A program made the position numbers and the translations under genes. The notes below the pieces were generated by a model that saw nothing but the letters and a program-made list of their open reading frames with translations, made no database searches and was not told where the DNA came from. This document shows, one piece after another, positions 1 to 8,433 of a DNA stretch of 15,870 bases (the first letter of the stretch is position 1; every line of letters starts with the position of its first letter). The DNA is from Terana coerulea (taxonomy: Eukaryota > Basidiomycota > Agaricomycetes > Polyporales > Phanerochaetaceae). The DNA is taken from contig JAKOGH010001174.1 of assembly GCA_024811115.1 (NCBI GenBank), positions 1 through 15,870 on the forward strand. Direction: 5' to 3'.

Positions 1-364
1 TCAGGTCCATAAACAATGATAGGTTCTTGCAGAGCATGGATGAAGCGCAACCCCGTACGCTGTCGATGTGAATACCTGAGCGATCGAGTTCGGTGGCAAT
101 TTTGGGTGCGTCATAGCCGTCTTCCGTAGCAGCCGTTCGATGCTTGTTTTCGTTAGAGATCCCCGAGCCCGTTGCAAACCGAGTACAAACCCGCCCGGTT
201 AGCTTGCCTCTTGGTCGAAGGACCCCGGGCGTACAGCCTCTGGGAACACCATACCGACTGTATTCATCCTCCTCACAGATGTTCCACCCCAACATCGATG
301 TTCCGGTGGCCAACATCCTGGGACGTTCGAGAGGCTCGTATCCGTTGGCATACCTGGCATCCAT
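1..364 (-). CDS. Possible partial hypothetical gene, running off the left edge
   Basis: On the minus strand an ATG at 364-362 opens a reading frame of 121 codons that is still open at base 1, so the 3' end is outside the window. A TGA lies in frame three codons upstream of this ATG, so either this is the true start or the exon begins nearby. The visible protein is soluble-looking and mixed in composition, with no signal peptide, membrane segment or motif I recognise; one readable stretch is ATEDGYDAPKIATELDRSGI. Against it being real, two plus-strand frames (144-413 and 172-477) are also open across the same bases, so openness alone is weak evidence. No function is assigned. It could be the first exon of a gene lying mostly to the left. 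Confidence 0.3.
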   Translation of the reverse strand, partial: MDARYANGYEPLERPRMLATGTSMLGWNICEEDEYSRYGVPRGCTPGVLRPRGKLTGRVCTRFATGSGISNENKHRTAATEDGYDAPKIATELDRSGIHIDSVRGCASSMLCKNLSLFMDL

Positions 365-1751
365 GGGGCTTCACGTTCGCTGCAATGCTGAACACGGAAC
401 AGCATCTCAATGACGATCCTCCGCGCGGTCTTACTATCTTGTGCTCGCCGATGAAATTATTGATCAGGCAATACTAGGACGACCCAGCCAGGTCGCCTGG
501 ACCCTTCCCGCAGGATGAGTGCTGGACAACTAATTTCAAAGTCTTACGCTTGAGCGAGACTAGTACCCATTGCTAGTGCTATTTTGTCATTTGACGACAA
601 ACTCGATAGCTTGCCGGCGCGTCGTCTATTCTTAACGGGGAACATACTTGGCAATAGTCGGTCCTTCACCGGTTGTTTGGTTGCGAGACGTTACCATGCC
701 TCATGATACTACCCTCTACGTCTCGGCTCTGCCTCTGTATACATGACATGTAATTAATGAGTCGAATGCATCCAAAAATATTATGCAATGCGGGGTTGAA
801 AAGTAACGTCTCAAATGGTATCCACGGCTGGAGCAACGTAACGCTGTGTAGCGGTGTTGTCGGTGAAAATAAAAGGTACAGTTTTACCGAATAGAGTCGT
901 CTCTCGTATGGCTGTGCGGTCGTCGTTAAGGCGAAGAGGTAGAAAGCTCCGACCTTGACCTTCTCACACGCATGGATTGTCGTTTAAATTTGACCTGGCC
1001 CCAACCCCATGGGCCCTACGCCACAAAGCTTGCGCCTTGTTTTGGGACACTGGCGCATCAATCCGGGCTTATCCGAGAACGACAAATTTCGAGTTGTTCC
1101 CGGCATCCACCTCAAATTCAGCTCGACTCCGTCGCACTGAGCCGCCGCGCACTGAGCGCAGCTGTGTCTTCCAGAACGCTCTCAAGCTCTTGAAATGATA
1201 TAGTCGGTGCAATCAGGAAGTGGGACCAACGGGTGAGCATAGGCCAATCGCTCAATTCGCTGAACCACGCCCTTAGCTGGAACAGAAAAACCCTCTCGGA
1301 TAAGACAACCTGCATTGTTTCTGCCATGTGTCGACCGTAGTGGCTCTCATTCTCGTAGGAATGTGGCTCCTAAATCCAAGTAGGAGCGCTCATAATGAAG
1401 TTCGACGTGGGAGCTGCCATGTCAAGCGCCAGTGACGAGATGCAGGCCGGGCACCAACAAGCATCCTCACAGCCCGGGATAGAAGAAGCGACCCAAGATC
1501 TCGGCATGCTTGTGCTCAACACGTGGACCGTCATAGCCTATCTGTCATTTCCGCCTCCACCGTCGACGAACGAACTTGAGCCGCAGCACGACTACACCAT
1601 TTACCGACTCTTGTCATGCTATGTCTGAATCCAGGTCAGTCCATCTATCACCTACACTTATTGCGTTGTACATCTGATCAACATCCCTTCGCCACAATCA
1701 CAATAGAAAACCACCCAAGCATCTTGTCAAAGTAACCAGGGGAGTCCCGTT
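365..1751. other. Region without a convincing gene, upstream of the NLR locus
   Basis: About 1.4 kb with no recognisable protein domain, RNA gene or repeat. From 480 to 970 stops are frequent in all frames and the DNA is more AT-rich, as expected for intergenic sequence. Three short open stretches exist: 972-1198 (plus, two frames), 1118-1327 (minus, 69 codons) and 1395-1628 (plus, 77 codons starting with ATG). None shows a domain. The 1395 ORF lies in the right place and strand to be an upstream exon of the NLR gene, but I found no clean donor that joins it in phase to the C2 exon, so this is left open. No core promoter for the NLR gene was identified. Confidence 0.5.
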
Positions 1752-2111
1752 TTGCGCTTAATAAGCAGTGGTAGTACGAGTCTGACATTCATGATAGTCC
1801 AGAGTGCTAGCTACACTCTGAGCGTACTCCCTCAACGTCTCTACGTGACTGCTGAGGTCAACGGGAAGTGGCATAAAACACGCACCGCAAAGAGAGGGAA
1901 CAGCCCTACATGGAATGATACCTTAGAATTGTGAGTATCATACTTACGTGTCGTGCAAATTCAGACGTCTAATGAGTACTCAGCTGCTGTGCACTGCCGT
2001 GTCATCTCAATATACGACTGGTCCAGCACCACCGTTGGTGCAATGATAGACCCTTGGATGTTCTGCGCGTAGAAGTTCCCGGGGTGAACGAGACTCAAAT
2101 CGGAACGGAAG
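1752..2111 (+). other. C2 domain portion of the NLR (exons 1-2, frame disturbed)
   Basis: Exon 1 (up to 1930) reads LTFMIVQSAS, then LYVTAEVNGKWHKTRTAK and SPTWNDTLEL. This is the classical first half of a C2 domain: a beta strand, a lysine/arginine-rich 'KTR' strand, and the P-x-W-N turn. The donor GTGAGT is at 1931 and the acceptor CAG ends at 1983. Exon 2 contains VISIYDWSSTT, the expected next C2 strand, in the frame whose codons start at 1986. That frame is not the one reached by splicing exon 1 in phase, and it stops at 2070-2072. The frame that joins exon 3 in phase (LDVLRVEVPG, about 2057-2111) is different again. So the C2 region looks broken by at least one small indel, unless my splice choice is wrong. 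The first in-frame ATG is at 1791, inside the C2 domain, so an upstream exon is probably missing from this model. C2 domains usually bind phospholipid, often with calcium. Confidence 0.7.
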
Positions 2112-2172
2112 GTGAGTTCTTTGCGCCATACCGTTTACTCATCTACTGACCAATATTCCCGCATTTCTACAG

Positions 2173-4935
2173 AATTTAATGACGTTGAAATGGGTCTCGG
2201 TAGCCGTATCTCCTACCGTATTACCGTCGACGATTTGGAACGAGCAACCCTCGACCCTCTTAGCGAGCCATCCGTGGGCCCAGACCGGCAGATTCCTTTG
2301 GATTCGCACACAGATTTGCTCCGTGCCGCTGGCCCTTCCGAACGCCATGTACTTCAAGGCGATATTGATGGGAAGGATAGTGCGTCCGCTAGTCGTTCTA
2401 ATCTTCCAACCATCCTTCCCAGCGAGGTCCACTATAATGGATCAAATTCTCGCGAAGACCGGTTGGGTGGCCCTGAGCTGTCGCCGTCAGCAAGGACCCG
2501 CGATGCATCCGTGGAGCCGACGGTTGCTCGCCAGCCCTATGCGAATGATACACAGCTCAGACTTGATCGTCTTGCGGCCACGTTGGCGAAGGACGAAGGT
2601 CAAGCCGAGACGGTCACAAACGCCACTGATGCCGTCATGACCCGGATCGAGGCCGTTGGGCCTGCTGTGGATGCATCGTCCTCGCTCATCCAGAAGCTCG
2701 GTACATTTCAAAAGCTCGTGGAAACGCTAGCTGACGTATGTGATAGTCCGCACGTGTGTCCAACTCGCTGATTGCGATTGCCTGTTAGGTTCACCCATAC
2801 GCTAAGCTGGCCTTCACCGTCCTATCGGCTGCTTACAAGGTACGTCTACACCAGTTCTTCGAGATCTTCGCGGCTAATTGTGAGTAATAAGATTTACAAA
2901 GGGAAGAAGGAAATCGAGGAGAAGATCGACGCACTCGTGCGACGGATGGGCCTGTTTTACGACATCGTCTCTGACGTCGAGAAAGCTGAGTTAAGCTGGC
3001 TCAAAGGCACCGAGGACCTTTTCTCACGAATCACTCTTCAAACTTTGGAGTGCTGCACCTTCATCGAAAGCTACACGAGCATGAGTACAGGTACGCGAAG
3101 TTAATGCTAGTTAGAAATCTGGCGCATATTTTATTGACCTGCTTTGTTTTCAGTCCGACAATACCTTGCGGCTACGTTTACTCTGGGCGATCGCATCACC
3201 AAGTTCGGTGACGCCTTCGACAGGTTGCATCAAGAGTTTCAGCTGCGTCTCAGCGCAAGCAGTGCAGCGGACTCCTCGAAGGCCGCAGATAACACGTCGT
3301 TCCTCACGAACATAGTCATGACACGAGTGCTCAATGATTTGGATAGTCTCAGTGAGTTATCAACATCTTGTGCAATCTGCGCTAATGTATATCTCAGACA
3401 TGAAGGCCGATCTTGCGGACATGCCGTATGCCGGCGGCGCGTCACTTCGCGGTCACAAGGCGTGCATGCCGGGCACTCGAGTCGGCGTCCTCCACCAGCT
3501 TGCCGCATGGGCATCAGATACTCAAGAATCGACGGAACGCATCTTTCTGTTGCACGGCCCTGCAGGGAAAGGAAAATCGACCATCGCCCACTCCGTCGCG
3601 CAGCACTTCGCTACCAGAGGACGGCTTCTAGGCTCCTTTGCGTTCGACCGCAACGTCCATGACCGTCCCACCCATCTCCTCTTTCCGACGCTGGCGCGCA
3701 GTGCGGCAGACTTCGATACAAATGTTGAACAAGCATTATGGAAGGTGGTTGGCAGGGACAAGGCCTTGCGGACCTCGCACAATCTGAAGGAGCAGTTTGA
3801 TAACTTCATCCTGAAGCCATTCCAGGCCCTCACGACCGTGGGCCCGTTAGTTGTGGTCATCGATGCCTTGGACGAGTCGGGTACTATCGATGACAGACGA
3901 ACGCTTGTCGACATTATCTTCGATCGCTTCCAAGCCTTACCATCCAACATTCGCCTCATCCTCACTTCGAGATCCGACACCGATATTGCCGAACGATTGG
4001 ATCGTAATCACCGACGGTTTACCACCATGAGCATGGATGAAATTGCTCACGCGTCTACAGACGCGGATATCAAGGTGTACATTGAGCAGGAGCTGCTTGT
4101 TGCTGTGTCTCTCCCGGATATTGACCATTCTTGCTGCAACACCCTCGCGAAGATGTCGCAAGGTCTATTCCAATGGGCGGCCGTCGCTTGTCAAGCTATA
4201 GCAGGTCGAGACCGACGGGGCGGGTTCACACCTCTCCAATGCTACAACGCCGTCGTTGAGTCGGGCAAGGACAAGAACGGAACGTATCTACTCGATTCGC
4301 TGTACCGCACAGTCCTGTCCCAACAATTCGAGCAGAGCTCGCTGCAGGCCGTGTCAGCCTTCCGCCTAGTGCTTGGTGTCGTCCTCTATGCATATATGCC
4401 CTGCTCTCGGGGAACTTTGACCGCCATTCTGGCCAGCTCAGGGTTCGATGCCAGCAGCGTTTTGGACTACATGGGCTCTCTTTTGAGCAACATCTCGGTC
4501 TGCGACATGCCCATACAACCACTCCATACTTCATTCCGCGACTTTCTCACGGATGCGGACCGGAGTCAACAGTTTTTTATTGACGAGTTGGAAGCCCATG
4601 CCACCATAACCCTTGACTTGCTCCGTGTTATGTGCGACGGATTGAAGTTCAATATTTGTGGCCTGGAGTCTTCATACGTCATGAACAAAGATGTCACCGA
4701 CTTGAAGGACCGCGTGGAACGTTGCATACCTCAGCATCTCTTGTACGCATGCCGCTTTTGGGGTAAACACCTATCTGCCGCTGCGGGTTTTCACTGGGCC
4801 ACAAAGCTTGGTGTACTCTTGGAGGACTTCATCCAGAACCGACTCTTGTGGTGGCTAGAAGTGCTCAGCCTGTTCAAGACAATGTTTGGTTGGGACGCAA
4901 GCAATGGATGTGTTACACTGATGCGCATAACAATG
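2173..4935 (+). CDS. Intact NACHT ATPase core of the NLR (exons 3-7)
   Basis: Five exons (2173-2735, 2789-2839, 2892-3090, 3154-3351, 3398-4935) splice into about 850 uninterrupted codons. The first 280 or so residues are a low-complexity then helical linker; exon 4 encodes exactly 17 residues beginning VHPYAKLAFTVLSAAYK, a conserved signature upstream of NACHT in basidiomycete NLRs. The linker ends in a TRVGVLHQLAAWA segment typical of the entry to NACHT. Walker A is GPAGKGKST (3556-3582, about residue 391), Walker B is LVVVIDALDE (3847-3876, about residue 493) and the sensor-like TSRSD starts at 3964. A winged-helix-type motif, LHTSFRDFLTD, starts at 4522. All catalytic residues expected of a NACHT P-loop ATPase are present. 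The family uses ATP binding and hydrolysis to switch to an oligomeric signalling form. Because no stop or indel interrupts this 2.5 kb of coding sequence, it may still be translatable as a truncated protein, but the 5' end is unclear. Confidence 0.9.
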
Positions 4936-4998
4936 GTGCGTCGATTGCATTCATGTCCACTCCGCAGACTCTAGTTCACACTCGCACATCACTGACAG

Positions 4999-5525
4999 GA
5001 GCCGGACGTGAAAGCGAGTATCAGCGAAGATACCCTGGCAATTGCAGCTGATGCTGCGCTGCTTCTCAAAAGCTACGACGTCTCTGAAGTCATTGGGGAA
5101 TCTGTTTGCCATTTGTATCTCTCGGTGGTCCCGATGCACTCCCAGTCAAACCTTTTCTGCCATCACTACCATCGCCGTCTTCCCCGCACATTACGCGTCT
5201 CCCTCGATCAAGAGCCCCGCACCCCCACCGCATCATATCCTACACCAATGCCTGGGGAGTGGCTGCTCTTTCCCCAACGGTCAGCACATGGCTACTGTAT
5301 CTGACGACTCTTATGTGCTTGTGCGAGACATCAACACAGGCAGAGTGGTCTCTGAATGCCACTGGAACCACCGCAATCGCTATATGTTTGTGCTGGCGTA
5401 TGCAATGGATGGCAAGCATCTTGCTGCTGTCTCACGCGACGGGACCATTCGCATTTGGGACACCCAGTCTACATTCCCAGTCCCGCGTACCATATCCCTT
5501 GCTAAGTGGCGTGATGGCCCGTTTC
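4999..5525 (+). pseudogene. NLR exon 8: post-NACHT helical segment and first WD40 repeats, frame-broken
   Basis: After the intron 4936-4998 the frame continues as an alpha-helical stretch ending in HLYLSVVPMHSQSN and LPRTLRVSLDQEP. In this family the matching 'HIYLSALPF..' and 'RVS' segment sits directly before the WD40 propeller. Between about 5230 and 5280 the WD40-like reading moves through two further frames: VAALSP in one, then NGQHMATVSDDSYVLVRD in the next. At least two small indels are therefore implied. From 5279 one frame carries two repeat ends, DDSYVLVRDINTG and DGTIRIWDTQ, the latter a clear WD signature. The block is cut at 5525 by the MITE insertion. As it stands, translation from the NACHT exons would run out of frame here. 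Confidence 0.75.
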
Positions 5526-5883
5526 TAGTGATTGGCAAGGGTAAACCCTCTATGCTCAGAGGGCAACCCTTACCCTTACCCTCCAATACCCTTACCCTCA
5601 TGAAGGGTAAGGGTTGAGGGTTACCCTTCAAACCCTTGCCAAAATAGGCTGAAAATGGTGCTTTAAGTGCCTTTCCCCACTTACTTATAATGTTAGTCTT
5701 CTATTTAAGTTGCTTACATTGGTATAAAAGCACTTACAATACTTGCAGCCCTCTCTAGCAATATGCCTAGCACTTGAATACAGACCCTGCCAGACAAGGG
5801 TTAACTTTCCTCAACCCTTACCCTTACCCTTCGTACCCTTACCCTTAACCCTTGGAGGGTTTGCAAACCCCTGCCTATCACTA
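5526..5883. mobile_element. hAT-type MITE with CCCTTA-type subterminal repeats (358 bp)
   Basis: The left end reads TAGTGATTGGCAAGGGT and the right end, reverse-complemented, TAGTGATAGGCAGGGGT. These are imperfect terminal inverted repeats extending inward to a shared AAACCCTC. Both ends are flanked by the same 8 bases, CCCGTTTC (5518-5525 and 5884-5891). An 8-bp target duplication with TAGTG termini is the hallmark of the hAT superfamily. The interior has no ORF of note; it holds arrays of CCCTTA/CCCTTAC near both ends (about 5564-5635 and 5812-5853), likely subterminal transposase-binding repeats. It splits the WD40 region of the NLR. It is not telomeric: fungal telomeres are CCCTAA, not CCCTTA, and the arrays are short and in both orientations. 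It needs a transposase supplied from elsewhere. Confidence 0.87.
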
Positions 5884-5891
5884 CCCGTTTC

Positions 5892-6858
5892 CTTCCTCGT
5901 CCTTCCACCAGATGGGCTCCATCTCAGCTCAGTTGGCGGGATAACACCGTGAAGCTATGGGAGGTTCTCACTGGCCAAGAGTCTGGAGCTCCAGCATGAG
6001 GGCATCCACTCTGTTGTGGTGTCACCAGGTGGGCAAGTGGTAGTATCATGCTCGGCGAGGCTCACGATCCACAGCATCACTACTGGCGTGTCAAGTCAAT
6101 GTCCTTTGGAAGCGTGCGCAAGGTGCCACCACGCAACTTGTACTACATTCTCCCCAACGGCAGCTTTATCATTGGATTCAACAATGGAGCTATCCGGCGC
6201 TGGGACGCGCACACCTACCAGCCAGATCCCCAGCCACTAGTCAACGTTACCAGATCGGTGCATTTTGTGGTGTTTTCCCTGATGGCAAGAGGCTCGTGAC
6301 CGCATCCGATGATTGCACCGTAGGACGTGGAACCTAGCGCACCACGCGTTGCAGTATGCTTGTCGGGCATACTAAACGCGTCGAGTTTACTGCCTTCGCG
6401 GGGCGATGGAAGCCGCGTTATCTCCAGCTCTCGGGACAATACAGTACGACTGTGGGCGTCGAAGGCGCTCCATTCACGCCTGCCCGCCAAATGTACAGCA
6501 TGTCGATTTCCAGTGCGTCGCATTCTCGCCCGGTAGTGGTCAGCTGGCCATGGGCTCACCCGAGGAGGTATGCTTGTGGTGTTCGACTGCACAAGCGGAG
6601 GGTCTTGGCGAAGACGACAGAACAGCTGGGAGGCGCAATCCGCTGCCTGGCATTTGTGCCTGACAGACGTCATATCGCATGGGGGTCGGAACACGGCGCA
6701 GTTAATGTCTGGGATTTCACTGCTGGCCGCTTAGGGTGCCCACAGACCACCGCGAACCCATTCGCGGTCGCGTTCTCCTCGATGGCTCAACCGTGTGTGG
6801 TCTCTCTCGGCGCACTCCGTTCAAGCCTGGAATCCTGCAACCGCAGCTATCACCAGCC
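5892..6858 (+). pseudogene. NLR WD40 middle block, multiple frame breaks
   Basis: Between the two MITEs at least five WD40-like units can be read, but in alternating frames. In order: PPDGLHLSSVGG then, one frame over, DNTVKLWEVLTGQES (about 5911-5990); VVVSPGGQVVVSCSARLTI (about 6014-6070); LPNGSFIIGFNNGAIRRWDA (about 6152-6212); DGKRLVTASDDCTV (about 6281-6322); GSRVISSSRDNTVRLWA (about 6408-6460); VAFSPGSGQLAMGSPEEV (about 6518-6572); and RHIAWGSEHGAVNVWDF (about 6668-6718). The consecutive, collinear order on one strand shows a single ancestral WD40 propeller gene. The breaks look like small insertions or deletions rather than in-frame stop substitutions. No continuous product can be made from this block. 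Confidence 0.78.
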
Positions 6859-6866
6859 ATAGGATC

Positions 6867-7526
6867 TAGTGTTGCCAAAGTTCAGTTCGGTTGGTGGTTC
6901 CAGCAGAACCGATGAACCGAACCATATGGTTCAGTTCAGTTCAGTTCAGGTTCAGCCTCTAGGTAACTTCGTTCAGTTCTTGGTTCGGGGCATGGCTGTC
7001 ACACCCTGAACCAAGTTCGAACTGGTTCAAACCATGAACCATGTACATGTTATGTAGTGTATTTGTACTGGGATTCATAAAGAAAAGTATGAACTTACTT
7101 ACTGCAGCATGTCTAAACTATTTTTCATTATTGTGCTTGTAAACTGAGCACCAAATGTTGCTCTGCTTATGTTTTGGTATATACATGATGCCATCAATAG
7201 CTGCCAAAAATGGCAACTGGCAGCCTTTATCAGACACTGAGCTTCAAATGTCATAGTATAAGGCTTTTGCACTATACAAACCCTTCTAGATGTCAATATA
7301 TAACTCTATTATGATCTACCATTGCAATTATACTGATTTGACAGAGTAAAGCAGATATATACATGGTTCAATGGTTCGAACCAGTTCAACCCTGAACTGA
7401 ACCGACTGAACTAGTTCATGCTGGTTCGGTTCAGTTGGTTCTGGTTTGGCTACTAAACACTTGGTTCTGGTTCTGGTTCGGCAAAAATGGGCCCGAACTG
7501 AACTGAACTGAACTTCAGCAACACTA
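6867..7526 (+). mobile_element. hAT-type MITE, GTTCA-repeat family, copy 1 (660 bp)
   Basis: Left end TAGTGTTGCCAAAGTTCAG, right end in reverse complement TAGTGTTGCTGAAGTTCAG. The 8-bp target duplication ATAGGATC is perfect (6859-6866 and 7527-7534). Within about 150 bp of each end are dense GGTTCAGTTCAGTTC / GAACTGAACTGAACC repeats, and the AT-rich centre (about 7040-7360) has no convincing coding frame. The size, TIRs, TSD length and lack of transposase fit a non-autonomous hAT element. It lies inside the WD40 region of the NLR and adds stops there. A second copy in the opposite orientation is at 11268-11923; the two match closely through the centre by eye. The strand given is arbitrary. 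Confidence 0.92.
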
Positions 7527-7534
7527 ATAGGATC

Positions 7535-8052
7535 TCAGAAGATGGCGATGATAGCGGGGTTACCTTGTGCGGCGTTCTCTCCAGATCTCACACGCATTGC
7601 ACTTGGAACTGAGCAAGGGGTTGTCAAGGTTCTCGGCATCTCCACAGAAGAGGTTTTCTGGAAACTCGGAGCGCATCGGAACCGACTCGGCGCAGTTTTC
7701 TCCGTTGCATCCGCTCGTGATAGCGAGCGCATTTGCTCAGCCGAGTCCGCGGACGAAACTGTGCGCATCTGGAACGCCGCTAGTGGGGCAGCTGCAGGCC
7801 ATATTCTCAAACACGACAGTTTGGTTATAACCGCTTCCTTTACTCCTGATGGTGCCCGTGTCCTCTCCGGAGATGCGGATGGAATCGTTTACGTTTGGGA
7901 CATGGTGACAGGTGAGAAAAGTCAAAGACTGCAAACTCGCGCTTGGCCGTTCCTTGAAGCTGCAGAGCTCTCCCCAAATGGCATGCATCTTGCAGTTTGC
8001 GTCGAAAAAGGCGCCGTGCAGCTATGGGATGCATCATCTCTGCTCCAATCTG
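7535..8052 (+). pseudogene. NLR WD40 third block (one open frame)
   Basis: From 7542 to the donor at 8053 one frame stays open for about 170 codons and contains three or four WD40 units: AAFSPDLTRIALGTEQGVVKV, then ICSAESADETVRIWNA, ASFTPDGARVLSGDADGIVY followed by VWDMVTG, and LSPNGMHLAVCVEKGAVQLW. Each has the GD/SPDG..L.S...D...VW spacing of WD40 repeats. The block would be the last part of the propeller. The frame that best matches WD40 upstream of the MITE (VQAWNPATA, about 6804-6830) does not join this one in phase after removing the element and one target copy, so another indel is likely near the junction. Unlike the middle block, this part has not lost its frame. Confidence 0.75.
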
Positions 8053-8115
8053 GTGAGTGATATCCACTGTTGGCCATTGCGTTATACTGTATTCACCTAA
8101 GTCCTCGCACACAAG

Positions 8116-8433
8116 GTGCAAACCTCGTGAACACTGGGTCCTTGTTCTCACGGAATCTGGGTTATGCTCTACCAATGACCAGCGCTCTACAAACGTCAAC
8201 GCCGAGCGCAATCATGAAATTGGAGCTGAACGCGGACGGCAATTGGACCGGCTGGGTGCACAACTCCAACTCGGAACGCCTGTTCTGGGTACGAGGAGTA
8301 CTGTGCTCGCCTGATTCGACCGGGAATCGAACGTGTATTCGGTGGCGGCGGACCGGTGGAACTTGACCTGAGCAACTTCGTGCACGGAGCGAACTGGGCG
8401 CAGTGCTGGTCGGATGATCCCGTGAAAGATTGA
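8116..8433 (+). pseudogene. NLR last exon: conserved C-terminal tail with one frame break
   Basis: The intron 8053-8115 (donor GTGAGT, acceptor AAG) joins the WD40 block in phase. The exon reads through LNADGNWTGWVHNSNSERLF, then WV at 8286-8291. From 8293 the tail continues one frame over: EEYCARLIRPGIERVF, then LDLSNFVHGANWAQCW, ending at TGA 8431-8433. In intact relatives a 'GW....LLFWVP' segment followed by 'L.F..FVHG..WAQC' ends the protein, so the two parts belong together and about two bases are missing at 8289-8293. The conserved tail fixes the gene's 3' end. No polyadenylation signal could be assigned with confidence. Confidence 0.75.

Larger units (their letters stand above)
1752..8433 (+). 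pseudogene. Decayed C2-NACHT-WD40 NLR-like gene (STAND ATPase), interrupted by two MITEs
   Basis: Domains appear in one strand and order: C2 half-domain (1770-2111), helical linker with the basidiomycete-typical VHPYAK motif (2789-), NACHT ATPase (about 3430-4560), helical region, WD40 repeats (about 5230-8050), and a conserved tail ending at TGA 8431-8433. Introns with GT..AG ends are placed at 1931-1983, 2112-2172, 2736-2788, 2840-2891, 3091-3153, 3352-3397, 4936-4998 and 8053-8115. Exons 3-7 keep one open frame. The C2 exon pair, the WD40 region and the tail need small frame shifts to read as their families, and MITEs at 5526-5883 and 6867-7526 split the repeats. By family knowledge such proteins are cytosolic non-self receptors: NACHT hydrolyses ATP and oligomerises, and WD40 repeats sense ligand. 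The frame breaks and insertions imply the full-length receptor is no longer made. The true start codon is not resolved. Confidence 0.85.

Noticed and set aside
5560..5860. Interstitial telomere repeat
   Set aside because: The unit is CCCTTA/CCCTTAC, not the fungal CCCTAA, it occurs in both orientations, and the whole stretch lies between matching TIRs and an 8-bp TSD.
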